From an uncultured Psychroserpens sp. (GTDB taxonomy: Bacteria; Bacteroidota; Bacteroidia; Flavobacteriales; Flavobacteriaceae), in NCBI GenBank assembly GCA_947489585.1, contig CANLEE010000007.1:164124-228123 (forward strand): a DNA stretch of 64,000 nucleotides, written 5' to 3'. Position numbers and translations under genes: made by a program. The notes below the pieces were generated by a model that did not search any database, was not told the DNA's origin, and saw nothing but the letters and a program-made list of their open reading frames with translations. This document shows positions 37,201-44,538 of this stretch, one piece after another (position 1 is the first letter of the stretch; every line of letters begins with the position of its first letter).

Positions 37201-37380
37201 ATCAGGAAGCCAAGTTGATCCCTGAGTCCAACGTTGAGCACCTTCACATGGTGTATCTGTCTGGGCAGAGGTCATAAAAAAACTGAGACTCAGTATTGCA
37301 ATTAATAATGGTCTTTTACTCAACAGTTTATTGTTGAAGCAACAATAAATAAAATGTACGATAATAGCAATGAACTTCAT
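31294..37380 (-). CDS. Giant modular T9SS-secreted surface protein with 51-residue repeats
   Basis: The 2028-residue protein starts with a basic/hydrophobic signal region (about residues 20-40, ending TSAQ). A Cys-containing N-terminal domain (about 41-245) is followed by a module at about 350-400. Fifteen 51-residue repeats occupy residues 405-1415, interrupted twice by a 123-residue block. Further related ICEGDSY...NGCPY modules follow. The C-terminal T9SS type A sorting domain (about 1950-2028) has PVPYKDIVNIAYEF, ISDIRGTLIRSV and the final basic KKIVSSNKK. Each repeat has two cysteines (EVC and NGCP) that could form a disulfide. The protein should be exported by T9SS and displayed on the cell; an adhesin role is an inference. 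Confidence 0.88.
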   Translation of the reverse strand: MKFIAIIVHFIYCCFNNKLLSKRPLLIAILSLSFFMTSAQTDTPCEGAQRWTQGSTWLPDGSIDDAPNAAFPNGIIRCGSSAETQSQVMPYNNSIYDSSQFEIDISGIPCIDPSTQTTVFPVNPTNGQPMIWLNFDVRAYAGSFEIQINDNSGDTIAWALYSSNAHQAGTTLAANGQQLSGDCGDLKRIACGVESSSTWNTIPIEGEDFLEPANMYLAIWDQDADGDLAVNNFKARFGCGDSDVIICSLSVEDPIVSCAVDGEYTVTVPINGANGQYTAIDPNALTISNDICLGNLGGGAISGSFTLTYSQGTDYNIDISPVDPSTNGCVVPLNPTQCTGNVSGTSPPPGTDNIEDTATICFGASYLWPQNNMSYAAEDSPVTLNLIDINGCPYTATLTISEYDVTPDDAASGEVCEGELFNYEGNDYAVGSHDIPRTDANGCPYKTVLTVTAFDVTPDDAASGEVCEGELFNYEGIDYAVGSHDIPRTDANGCPYKTVLTVTAYDVTPDDAASGEVCVGELFNYEGIDYAEGSHDIPRTDANGCPYKTVLTVTAYDVTPDDAASGEVCEGELFSYEGNDYAVGSHDIPRTDTNGCPYKTVLTVTAYDVTPDDAASGEVCEGELFNYEGNDYAVGSHDIPRTDANGCPYKTVLTVTAYDVTPDDTASGEVCEGNKFTYEGNEYDVGTYDIPRVDANGCPWKTVLTVTAYDVTPDDAASGEVCEGELFNYEGIDYAEGSHDIPRTDANGCPYKTVLTVTAYEVTPDDTASGEVCEGELFSYEGNDYAVGSHDIPKTDDNGCPYTTVLTVTAFEVTPDIVDDVTICEGDSYLWSVDGGTYSVSDSPVELDLIDSNGCPYSATLTITEDDAPDAGENGSITVCEGVIPTNEELFEALEGDPDLGGVWSGPVADVYTYTFAASGSCPEVSATVTVNYYEVTPDDVASGEVCEGNKFTYEGNEYDVGTYDIPRVDANGCPWKTVLTVTAYDVTPDDAASGEVCEGELFNYEGIDYAEGSHDIPRTDTNGCPYKTVLTVTAYEVTPDDTASGEVCEGELFSYEGNDYAVGSHDIPKTDDNGCPYTTVLTVTAFEVTPDIVDDVTICEGDSYLWSVDGGTYSVSDSPVELDLIDSNGCPYSATLTITEDDAPDAGENGSITVCEGETPTTDELFEALEGDPDLGGIWSGPVADVYTYTFAASGSCPEVSATVTVNYYEVTPDDVASGEVCEGNKFTYEGNEYDVGTYDIPRVDANGCPWKTVLTVTAYDVTPDDAASGEVCEGELFNYEGNDYAVGSHDIPRTDANGCPYKTVLTVTAYEVTPDDTASGEVCVGELFSYEGNDYAVGSHDIPKTDDNGCPYTTVLTVTAFEVTPDDTASGEVCEGNTYNYEGIEYGAGTHDVEKTDANGCPYITVLTVIVYEVENIEEEVSICEGDSYTWPVTNETYTITDSPVVIDLFDDNGCLYTATLVINENGGGDAGENGVLYVCFGETPTEEELFEALGGLPDEGGVWSGPENGQYTYTFEAIGNCPGSSAIIKVDEYKETKDIEDDVTVCRNEVYKWPFNGTLYKVSESPVVLDLIDDNGCPYTATLIINEYPVTDPIFEEVMICDDATYTWPLTGDTYTADQSPVVVKMYDGNGCSYSATLTINTGSKFDVTHESLGPICIEDGIAPLSGGQPAGGVYSGTGVIDNNDGTFSVDLTELGTGVTGLYYTFQPNTGCEMGAPFKIEVYECCEEEIAYAYAPSPGFGYESCFTESNDLYESSWGWTNGDLDLQSVNEFGDYNTYVFDLFAAGTDGDCDPTDENSSTVLVGTVTLERDGDNVLVTYAINDEVSDQNYVLGNVNAYLGCNPYPCKSSVTNDGSNNRRLCASTIDIDEYPYSGYSDDGNTITLTVPVTDITGDVNCIGDFYMIAYAEVEICLVPEDEEVVGDDKDGETTLMGRTAFSIDFKAYPVPYKDIVNIAYEFDFETNVSIEISDIRGTLIRSVRNSDYVKGSDGKTIIDLSDVKDQILFVKMITSQGSVIKKIVSSNKK
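33136..36168 (-). repeat. Fifteen 153-bp coding repeats with two 369-bp interspersed blocks
   Basis: Repeat units start on the minus strand at 36168, 36015, 35862, 35709, 35556, 35403, 35250, 35097, 34575, 34422, 34269, 33747, 33594, 33441 and 33288. Each is exactly 153 bp and encodes a 51-residue module VTPDDxASGEVCxG...NGCPxxTVLTVTAY. Two 369-bp blocks (34576-34944 and 33748-34116) separate units 8/9 and 11/12. There is no frame drift across 3 kb. Confidence 0.95.
33595..35250 (-). repeat. Tandem 828-bp higher-order duplication
   Basis: Positions 34423-35250 (units 7, 8, the 369-bp block, unit 9) and 33595-34422 (units 10, 11, the same block, unit 12) are near-identical copies with an exact 828-bp offset. 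The offset was checked at two internal landmarks (34081/34909 and 33761/34589). Encoded differences are few, for example A/T in unit 7 versus 10 and VIPTNEE versus ETPTTDE in the block. Confidence 0.9.
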
Positions 37381-37699
37381 AATGTATTTGGTTTTATAAG
37401 TTATACCATCACATTATAGAATAGTCATACGTAGTTTGGGTTGATATCTGCTATTAATCAACCGCAATTAAAATGCTATTATAATTTACTAGTTTCTAAT
37501 CCTCTAGAAACCAGTTATAGGGAATAATATAAATATATGTGTATTCTAATTGACTCTTGAAATTAAATCGTTGAAATACAATGTTTTTCTGTGGAATGGC
37601 ATTCACTAAAAATCATTTATGTGATATTTCATATAACACACCTCTATTCTTATGAATATTTTAAATATTTTTAAACGGTAATAATATTTAAAATATCAA
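37381..37699. other. 319-bp intergenic region with two inverted repeats
   Basis: This stretch holds no convincing gene between the divergent giant T9SS gene and the acetyltransferase, so it should carry both promoters. Two inverted repeats are visible. One has GGTTGAT/ATCAACC arms (37439-37445 and 37457-37463). The other is an 11-bp imperfect repeat with arms ACTAGTTTCTA and TAGAAACCAGT (37488-37498 and 37505-37515, 10 of 11 pairs). No exact TAnnTTTG box was found on either strand. Confidence 0.6.
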
Positions 37700-38266
37700 A
37701 TGGCAACATTAGAAAACGAACGTGTTCTTTTATCACCTTTATCATTAGATAATTATCATCAATTGCTAGATGTGGCTCAAGAAAAAGATCTTATCTACTA
37801 TTCTCCTAGTACTATTTCTTCTGCGGAAAAGTTGCAAGACTATGTCAAAGTAGCACTAGATGGGTACCATAATAAAACGACAATTCCATTTATTATTTAT
37901 GACAAAAGCAAGCAGAAATATGCTGGAAGTACACGTTTCGGACTTATAAATTGGAAGAATAAAGTTCTGCATATTGGTTGGACATGGATTGGTCACGAAT
38001 TCCAAGGCTCTGGATTAAACAAGCACATGAAATTCTTAATGCTTCACTATGCATTTGAAACTTTAGAATTTGAAAAAGTAGAATTCAGAATTGATGAACG
38101 CAATCAAAAATCTAGAAAAGCTGTCGAAAAACTTGGTGCAACACTAGAAGGTCTTTTAAGAAAAGACACCCTTATGAATGACGGATTTAGACGTAGTACC
38201 TGCTGTTATGGAATTTTAAAAAACGAATGGCCAAGTATTAAAACTACAATTTTCAACGCTTATTAA
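37700..38266 (+). CDS. GNAT family acetyltransferase (RimJ/RimL type)
   Basis: The 188-residue protein of the GNAT fold resembles the RimJ/RimL subgroup. It begins LENERVLLSPLSLDNY, has the acetyl-CoA-binding strand IGWTWIGHEFQGSGLNKHMK and then the RIDERNQKSRKAVEKLGATLEGLLRK motif typical of the C-terminal half. It probably acetylates a small molecule or the N-terminus of a protein. It overlaps the convergent YtxH gene by 4 bases. Confidence 0.88.
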   Translation: MATLENERVLLSPLSLDNYHQLLDVAQEKDLIYYSPSTISSAEKLQDYVKVALDGYHNKTTIPFIIYDKSKQKYAGSTRFGLINWKNKVLHIGWTWIGHEFQGSGLNKHMKFLMLHYAFETLEFEKVEFRIDERNQKSRKAVEKLGATLEGLLRKDTLMNDGFRRSTCCYGILKNEWPSIKTTIFNAY

Positions 38267-38577
38267 CTTGTCTGTTGTAGCGTTTTATTTTTTTCTTTTA
38301 AAATGGCTAATTGCTTTTCTAAAAATGTAATTGCCTGCTCTGTTTTATAACTTGTTTTAGAGGCAATGTCTTTAAATTCTTTTTTTAATTTTTCCTTACC
38401 TGAGGCAGCTGCTTTAGAGACATCCTCTTTTACTTCTACAAAATCTTTAGATAACTGGTCTTTGATATCTTTACCTTCTTTTTTAAGAGTAGCTCTTGTA
38501 ACACTACCTTTCTCTGGTGCTAATAATATGCCAGCTGCAGCTCCTACTAATACTCCTAATACTATTTTATGAATCAT
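38263..38577 (-). CDS. YtxH domain-containing protein
   Basis: The 104-residue protein has an N-terminal glycine/alanine-rich hydrophobic helix (KIVLGVLVGAAAGILLAPEKG), the hallmark of the YtxH family. It continues as a long charged amphipathic helix (about 30-100) rich in Lys and Glu that may form a coiled coil. It is likely a small inner-membrane stress protein of unknown mechanism. It is monocistronic, and its 3' end overlaps the acetyltransferase end by 4 bases. Confidence 0.85.
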   Translation of the reverse strand: MIHKIVLGVLVGAAAGILLAPEKGSVTRATLKKEGKDIKDQLSKDFVEVKEDVSKAAASGKEKLKKEFKDIASKTSYKTEQAITFLEKQLAILKEKNKTLQQTS

Positions 38578-38732
38578 AACTTATTTATTCTTTAATTAAA
38601 CATGTTTTAATTTATAGGTCTCAAAACACGTCTTTTTGTTACAAACAAACTACGAGTCAAGTACTTATATCATACATTTAACTTTAAGAACAATAGTAAA
38701 CACAAAATTTATAGCCTTAGATGGTAATAAAA

Positions 38733-39977
38733 CTACTTTTGATTCACCCAACTTGCTTTCTTTTTTTCAAGGAAATTTCTCTCTAAACTATTGTTAACAG
38801 TTTTTAGAGCATGATCAATATATACTAAAGCCTCCTTCATTTTACCAGTGGCATAAAAATAATCAGCTTTCGCTGCATAATACAAATAAGTCCTTTGGGC
38901 AAAGACATCAGGTTCTATTTGCTTAAAATAATAATCCGCTTTATGGAGGTCTTCTTTTTGCATGCAAATCACAGCCATAGTGAGTACATGTGAAGGTGTA
39001 GGTTGTAGGGTATTAAGAGATTCATACCAATACAAGAGTTTATCCCAATTGGTATTTTCAAAACTTTTAGCCTTTAAATGTTCGGCAGCAATAGCAGCTT
39101 CAAAATGATAACATGAAAAGTCATCAGTATCTACAGCTTTGTTCATCATTATATTTCCAAGCTCTATAAGAGGAAAATGCCATAGGCTTCTATCTTGATG
39201 TTTTAAATCTAAAAGTTCATTTTCAGAATTGATTTTGGCGTCCAATCGTGCCGAATGAAAACACATTAGAGCTAATAACGCATAAACTTCTGGGATACGC
39301 ATTGTGTCTCGTTTTAACAATAACTTGCATAAACGCATGGCTTCACCACATAAGTCTGTTCGTATTAATTGCTGTTTTGAATTAGAATGAAAGCCTTCAT
39401 TAAAAATAAGATATAGCACCTCCATAACACTTTCCAAACGATCTTGTAGCATTTTTCCTTGCGGAATATTAAATTTTAAATCTGCTTTTTTTATAGCCTT
39501 ACGCGCTCTAGTCAATCGTTTTTTTATAGTTTCTTCTTTAGTTAATAAAGCAGAAGAAATCTCTTTAATACTGAATCCAGAAACGGTTTTTAGTGCAAAT
39601 GAAATGCGATCACGGGCATCAAGCTCTGGATGACATGCTGCAAAAATCATTCGCAACTGAGCGTCTTCAATTTCGGTATCTAAGAATAATTCGTTAATTG
39701 CAATGGCTTGTGTACCATGTGTAAGATTAGGTATTTGATTTTTTTCAGTTTGAAGTTTTCTGAAAATATCAATAACTCTATTTTTAGCAGCTTTTGTAAG
39801 CCAAGCTTCGGGGTGTTCTGGTTGTTGTGCTCTCCAAGAAATGCTAGCCTTGATAAATGTATCTTGAACAGCATCTTCAATAATTTCAAGATGATTTAAT
39901 CCAAAAATACGGGTTAAAACAGAGACCATCTTTCCACTGTGATGACGAAATAGATGGTCTATGTTTTTTAATTCCAT
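38733..39977 (-). CDS. ECF sigma factor with C-terminal TPR-like extension (ECF42 type)
   Basis: The 414-residue protein has an N-terminal sigma-2 region (about 10-75, DAVQDTFIKASISW and HPEAWLTKAAKNRVIDIFRK) and sigma-4 (about 110-165, SIKEISSALLTKEETIKKRLTRARKAI). An extension of about 230 residues, including YYFKQIEPDVFAQRTYLYYAAKADYFY-like TPR helices, follows. This is the COG4941/ECF42 layout. It shares 1 base with the preceding YCII gene (TAATG). In ECF42 systems the DGPF/YCII protein is the usual partner and no classical anti-sigma factor is present. Confidence 0.92.
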   Translation of the reverse strand: MELKNIDHLFRHHSGKMVSVLTRIFGLNHLEIIEDAVQDTFIKASISWRAQQPEHPEAWLTKAAKNRVIDIFRKLQTEKNQIPNLTHGTQAIAINELFLDTEIEDAQLRMIFAACHPELDARDRISFALKTVSGFSIKEISSALLTKEETIKKRLTRARKAIKKADLKFNIPQGKMLQDRLESVMEVLYLIFNEGFHSNSKQQLIRTDLCGEAMRLCKLLLKRDTMRIPEVYALLALMCFHSARLDAKINSENELLDLKHQDRSLWHFPLIELGNIMMNKAVDTDDFSCYHFEAAIAAEHLKAKSFENTNWDKLLYWYESLNTLQPTPSHVLTMAVICMQKEDLHKADYYFKQIEPDVFAQRTYLYYAAKADYFYATGKMKEALVYIDHALKTVNNSLERNFLEKKKASWVNQK

Positions 39978-40324
39978 TATTTATCAAATACCATGATTTC
40001 GCGAATTTCTACTGTGCCTCCTAAATCATAATCAGGGAAATCTTGAGCAATGTCTTGAACAGCATCAAAATCTTTAGCTTCAACAGTGTAGTAACCACCA
40101 ATAATCTCTTTTACTTCAGCAGAAGCTAAATCTGTTACTGTTCGATTTTCTCCTACAATTCGTCTTATTTGTGGTGTCAATGCTTCTCCTCCTCTTAAAA
40201 CTCCTGCTTGTTCCATTTTGTTTCCCCATGCAAACCATTTACCCATTCGACCTTGAAGTTCCTCAGGCGAAAGCCCTAATGCAGCATAATCTGCTCCACT
40301 AAAAATCATCATAAAATTTTTCAT
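39977..40324 (-). CDS. YCII-related (DGPF) domain protein, ECF42 partner
   Basis: The 115-residue protein has the ferredoxin-like YCII fold: MKNFMMIFSGADYAALGLSPEELQ, a central GGYYTVEAKDFDAVQDIAQDFP and the strand VEIREIMVF. DGPF/YCII proteins regularly accompany ECF42 sigma factors and are often target genes as well. Its stop overlaps the sigma start by 1 base, so the two are translated together. The molecular role is not established. Confidence 0.9.
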   Translation of the reverse strand: MKNFMMIFSGADYAALGLSPEELQGRMGKWFAWGNKMEQAGVLRGGEALTPQIRRIVGENRTVTDLASAEVKEIIGGYYTVEAKDFDAVQDIAQDFPDYDLGGTVEIREIMVFDK

Positions 40325-40568
40325 AATCTTTAAAATTTAATTGTTTATACTATTAAGACGTATGTGAAATAAAAAAGGGGACAATTTTCAAAAAAAAATT
40401 AATTCCTCTCAATATATAAATTTTTGAGCTATTTATTGCGCTCTGGTTAATAGTTGTATTAAAGCTAAACCTTCTAGATGACTATTATCATTTTTAGTAA
40501 AAACTTTATAAAGTAATGCATCTTAAAAATTGAGCAAGTTTGGAAAAGTGATTCTTTTAATAACTGTT

Positions 40569-40576
40569 TACTTTTG
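40569..40576 (+). promoter_or_regulatory. -7 promoter box of the AraC/GyrI gene
   Basis: TACTTTTG matches the TAnnTTTG consensus 18 bases before the ATG at 40595. The nearest upstream TTTG (40539-40542) is 26 bases away, which is longer than usual. The rest of the 270-bp gap (40325-40594) is A+T rich without an open frame I trust. Confidence 0.45.
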
Positions 40577-40594
40577 AACTATTAATATAACCAA

Positions 40595-41455
40595 ATGAAG
40601 CAAAAAAAAATACATAACGCATTTTATGAAGAACGGCTTAATATCATTGTAGAATACATCAACACGAATTTAGATGGTAAAATTGATATCAAAACCCTTG
40701 CAGATCTTTCACATTTTTCACCTTTTCATTTTCACCGTATTAGCAAAGCTTTATTAGGAGAACCCATTGGAGCATATATTTCCAGAACGCGTATTGAAAC
40801 TGCTGCTAAGCTTCTTTGTTTCTCAAAATCTTCCATTGAAGAAATTGCATATAAAGTTGGCTTTGAATCGCCTTCATCATTATCCAAAAAATTTAAATCC
40901 CATTTTGGTATCTCACCTTCCGCTTACAGAAAGACTAAAAATCACTCCATAAAAAAGACAGCACTTATGAAACGAGAATTAAATATTAAAAAACCGAAAA
41001 TTTTAGAAATAGAAGATAAGCAATGCTTATATTATAGAATGCAAGGAGCTTACCAAACATTAGACTATGCTAAAGCTTGGACAAAACTTTGGGCACAAAT
41101 TAAATCACAAAAACTCTTTACAAAAGGCATACAAATGTTTGGCTTGCCTTATGATGATCCCAATGTTACAGATGCAGATAAACTACGCTATGATGCTTGC
41201 CTTATTATTCATAAAGAAGCCAAATCTATTGGAGATATTGGTGTAAAGACTTTAAAAGGAGGCAAATTTGCAATGTTTTTATACCAAGGGAGTTACAAAT
41301 ACTTTGCTGATGTCTACAATTATATGTTTGAGGAGTGGCTCATCAATACAGAATATGAACTTCGTGATGAACCAGTGAGAGAACGCTATATAAGTCATCC
41401 AGACCGTGTTGCTGAAGACAAATTAAAAACTGAATTTTATATTCCTATTAAGTAG
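40595..41455 (+). CDS. AraC family regulator with GyrI-like effector domain
   Basis: The 286-residue regulator has an N-terminal AraC DNA-binding domain of two helix-turn-helix units (about 15-115: IKTLADLSHFSPFHFHRISKALLGE and IEEIAYKVGFESPSSLSKKFKSHFGISP). A GyrI-like ligand-binding domain follows (about 130-286, ending TEFYIPIK). This order is that of the Rob/BmrR-related regulators that sense small hydrophobic compounds. The targets may include the divergent YCII/ECF42 pair, but no operator is evident. It overlaps the end of the convergent monooxygenase gene by 8 bases. Confidence 0.9.
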   Translation: MKQKKIHNAFYEERLNIIVEYINTNLDGKIDIKTLADLSHFSPFHFHRISKALLGEPIGAYISRTRIETAAKLLCFSKSSIEEIAYKVGFESPSSLSKKFKSHFGISPSAYRKTKNHSIKKTALMKRELNIKKPKILEIEDKQCLYYRMQGAYQTLDYAKAWTKLWAQIKSQKLFTKGIQMFGLPYDDPNVTDADKLRYDACLIIHKEAKSIGDIGVKTLKGGKFAMFLYQGSYKYFADVYNYMFEEWLINTEYELRDEPVRERYISHPDRVAEDKLKTEFYIPIK

Positions 41456-42404
41456 TTAATTTTGTTATAATGTCTTTTGTTGGCAAAATGGATTTAGTGT
41501 GCTCAATACTAGGACCAGCAACCCAAACTGTTTTGTATGTTGCTTTTTTAGCAGCATTTTCGGTAGCTCTCATTCCTATTGAAAAACGTATCATTTTTAC
41601 CCACTTTTTAAGCTTTCGGTTTTTATTGAGAAGGTTTTCTAACCAAGTCGCTTTGGTGCCAATCTTTTGAACATATGGTGTATTTATAACGGTACAAGGT
41701 GTACCTGAAATACGCTCGGTCATAATGATATCTTCAGCACCATAATCAACACAAGCTTGTTTATATTCGTCTGTAACTCCAGCTTCAATAGAAGCGATAA
41801 ACGGGCTTCCTACTGAAACACCAGTAGCACCATAACTTAGCATTTTATCAATATCGGCTTTGCAACCAACACCTCCAGCAGAAATTACTGGAATCTTTAA
41901 TTCTGTACTCAATAAGCTAGTCAATTCTTCTGGTGTAAGATTTCCTCTATGACCTCCAGCTTGATTATTGACTGCAATAGCTGCATCAGCCCCTAAGTCT
42001 TCTACTTTTTTAGCAAACTTTAAATCTACGACATCGCAAAATACTTTAATTCCGACAGCGTGTGCTTGATTTATAGTTTCCTCAGGACTTCCTAACGAAG
42101 TAATAATAAAATCACAACCTTCTTCGCAGATGACTTCTAATTGACCTTTATATTTGATATTCGATTTATTCACAATCAAGTTAAACCCAAACGATCCGCC
42201 TTCCACTCTATTGGCTTTCAATTCGCGTATTGCTTCACGTAGTTCATCTAAGGTTCTATAATTCAGTGCTGGAATGCATCCAGCAATTCCGCCTTTCATA
42301 GCTTCAGTTACCATGGCTACATTAGATACCAAGAACATTGGCGCTTGAATAATTGGATATGTAATGTTTAGAAGTTTTGTAAGTTGTGTATCCATGAATA
42401 TCAA
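41448..42404 (-). CDS. Nitronate monooxygenase family FMN enzyme
   Basis: The 318-residue TIM-barrel flavoprotein of the NMO/2-nitropropane dioxygenase family has the N-terminal PIIQAPMFLVS motif. AVNNQAGGHRGN contains the catalytic-region histidine and the FMN phosphate motif is SAGGVGCKADIDKMLSYGATGVSVGSPF. The start could be M1 or the methionine four residues in (MDTQLTKLL). The natural substrate (propionate 3-nitronate or another) cannot be decided. It appears monocistronic. Confidence 0.88.
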   Translation of the reverse strand: MIFMDTQLTKLLNITYPIIQAPMFLVSNVAMVTEAMKGGIAGCIPALNYRTLDELREAIRELKANRVEGGSFGFNLIVNKSNIKYKGQLEVICEEGCDFIITSLGSPEETINQAHAVGIKVFCDVVDLKFAKKVEDLGADAAIAVNNQAGGHRGNLTPEELTSLLSTELKIPVISAGGVGCKADIDKMLSYGATGVSVGSPFIASIEAGVTDEYKQACVDYGAEDIIMTERISGTPCTVINTPYVQKIGTKATWLENLLNKNRKLKKWVKMIRFSIGMRATENAAKKATYKTVWVAGPSIEHTKSILPTKDIITKLTT

Positions 42405-42459
42405 ATTGATTTCAGCAAATATAATAAATATTATGCATGCATAGTAGTTTAATTATTAT

Positions 42460-43194
42460 CTATGCTTTTTTTGCGATAATAACTGTTTCATTTTCAATAA
42501 ATCCGTCAACATTATCTTTGTGATTTTTTAAATTAAGAACCTCAGTTATAAAGCCAACACGCTCCAAACGGTTAACTAAACCTTGAACAGAATAAATTCT
42601 CAAATGATCTTTTTGCCCAAAATACATAAATCGTTCTTCTTCTGTAGTTATTGAATCATCCTCATAAATATCACCTTCTTTAAAAGGGGTTTGTATATAG
42701 CATGCTCCATTAGGTTTAAGAATTCTAAACAATTCTGACATTGCTTTTTTGTCGGCTTTGATATGTTCTAAAACATGGTAACAAATCACTATGTCAAAAT
42801 GGTTGTCAGGCTCATCAATTGCTTCAATATCTAATCGTTTCATAGCTTCAAACTCTCCCATATAATCTGTAGAGATATATGTTTTAGCATTTGATTGCAT
42901 ACATTTTTTTTGAAAACTAAGCGATGGCGAAAAATGCAAAATTGTCTTATTTTCAATTTTGTTTTCTAGCAAATTCCATAGCTGTCTCGATCTAGAAATG
43001 CTACCACATTTAGGACATAATAAGCTGTTACTATTTGCAGTCACAAATTTTGAGAGTTTAAAACTGCACAAATTACATTGGTAGTTATTACCTGCATAAA
43101 ACATTGCGATACTTTTGCGAAACAACGTCTCATTTCGTTTTATCAATGAATTTGGAATGATACGCTTCAGTATGTATTTAAGTCTGTTATACAT
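42460..43194 (-). CDS. Class I SAM-dependent methyltransferase with zinc-ribbon-like N-terminus
   Basis: The 244-residue protein has an N-terminal pair of CxxC motifs (CNLC near residue 38 and CPKC near 59) that could bind zinc. A class I methyltransferase core follows: HFSPS near the SAM-binding loop, then FDIVICYHVLEHI as the motif IV region and LFRILKPNGACYIQTP as motif V/VI. The core resembles methyltransferase type 11. It begins 1 base after the rlmI-like gene stops, so it is probably co-transcribed. The substrate is unknown. Confidence 0.82.
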   Translation of the reverse strand: MYNRLKYILKRIIPNSLIKRNETLFRKSIAMFYAGNNYQCNLCSFKLSKFVTANSNSLLCPKCGSISRSRQLWNLLENKIENKTILHFSPSLSFQKKCMQSNAKTYISTDYMGEFEAMKRLDIEAIDEPDNHFDIVICYHVLEHIKADKKAMSELFRILKPNGACYIQTPFKEGDIYEDDSITTEEERFMYFGQKDHLRIYSVQGLVNRLERVGFITEVLNLKNHKDNVDGFIENETVIIAKKA

Positions 43195-43195
43195 A

Positions 43196-44431
43196 TTAAT
43201 CTAAAAATCTATAGTAAGCACATTTTAAATAAGCACCTTCAGGAAAACCGATAGGGTGATCTATATCATGCTGTGTTTTTTGTTCTAGAGAAAATGATCG
43301 TTTTGTTGCTTTTAACGCATGATCATTAATATCATAGAAAGCTACAGCTGAGACTCGAGAAGAGCATGATGCTAAAACCAACAGACCTTCTCTTGCTGTT
43401 AGCTGTTCTCCTAACCTTGCGAGCTGTGCATATTTCTTTTTAGCGAGTTGAATTTCCGATTGCTGCTTAGCAAAACTTGGAGGATCTATAACAACGACAT
43501 CAAATCGTTTCTTTTCTGAAATGAGCTGCTCTAAAATTTTAAAGGCATCACCAGCAAGCGTAAAATGTTGCCCAGAATAGCTGTTCAACTTTCCGTTTTG
43601 AATTGCAATGTCAAGTGCTTGTGCACTAATATCTAAACTTGTTACTGCTTTTGCATTATTGGCTAAAGCATGTACTGAAAATCCACCAGCATAAGAAAAG
43701 ACATCTAAAACAGTTTTGTTTTTACTTAACAATCCAACTTGTCTTCTATTGTCACGATGATCCAAAAAATAACCTGTTTTATGGCCTTTTATCACATTTG
43801 CCGAGAAATTAACACCGTGTTCAACAAATTCTACGACATCATTTTCAAGAGTACCGTAAACAACTTCTCCATCTTTTAATTCATGCGAATCTGATTGTTG
43901 TAAGCCACGACTTAATCGCATTACAACCGTTTTACAACCTGAGGTTTCTATCAAACTCTCTAAAATAGTTTTAAGATAAGGGAGCCAGATTTCAGAATAC
44001 AATTTTACTACCAAAACAGAATCATAGACATCAGCAATTAAAGATGGAAAACCATCATTTTCACCAAAAATCAACCTATAACTTGTTGTTTTTGTTTTTA
44101 ATAATGGAACGCGTTTTTGATACGCTTGTTCAATTTTCCGAAGAAAAAAAGTAGTATCTATTTGAACTGGCTTGCCATCACTATATATCATCTTGATACG
44201 AATTGGAGAATGAGCATCATACAATCCAATGCCAATCATACCATTTTTGCGTTTTCCGAAGATAATGGCTAAATCGCCTGTTTGAGCATTATTATTAATC
44301 TTTACAATACTATCAGAAAACACCCAAGGATGACCTTGTTGCACATAGTTTTCGCCTTTAGCAGTAAGTTTTACTGCAAGACGTTTGGGGTTTTTATTTG
44401 ATACAATTGTATTTAAATCTAACATGCACAC
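43196..44431 (-). CDS. rlmI: Class I rRNA methyltransferase, RlmI family (23S rRNA m5C)
   Basis: The 411-residue protein has an N-terminal PUA-like domain (about 12-85, GHPWVFSDSIV), a central beta domain and a Rossmann methyltransferase with VLDVFSYAGGFSVHAL (motif I), VVIDPPSFAKQ (motif IV) and the cysteine in LVLASCSSRVS (motif VI). It modifies a cytosine of 23S rRNA in E. coli; the same target is assumed here. The start may be M1 or M3. The methyltransferase gene follows after 1 base. Confidence 0.88.
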   Translation of the reverse strand: MCMLDLNTIVSNKNPKRLAVKLTAKGENYVQQGHPWVFSDSIVKINNNAQTGDLAIIFGKRKNGMIGIGLYDAHSPIRIKMIYSDGKPVQIDTTFFLRKIEQAYQKRVPLLKTKTTSYRLIFGENDGFPSLIADVYDSVLVVKLYSEIWLPYLKTILESLIETSGCKTVVMRLSRGLQQSDSHELKDGEVVYGTLENDVVEFVEHGVNFSANVIKGHKTGYFLDHRDNRRQVGLLSKNKTVLDVFSYAGGFSVHALANNAKAVTSLDISAQALDIAIQNGKLNSYSGQHFTLAGDAFKILEQLISEKKRFDVVVIDPPSFAKQQSEIQLAKKKYAQLARLGEQLTAREGLLVLASCSSRVSAVAFYDINDHALKATKRSFSLEQKTQHDIDHPIGFPEGAYLKCAYYRFLD

Positions 44432-44538
44432 CTATTGTAATGAATCGCGGAAATTACAAAAACCCAATCGATATTTTGAAATCTTCACAACAATACTATA
44501 ACTTTAAGACATTATTCGTCTAACTTAATCAACCAATT

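Noticed and set aside
37488..37515. Third MarR operator
   Set aside because: The half-sites resemble TAGTTTC/GAAAC, but the spacing is 6 bp longer than in the two MarR-linked palindromes and the context is unrelated.
38733..40324. New sigma/partner system
   Set aside because: The YCII-sigma-TPR arrangement is the known ECF42 layout.
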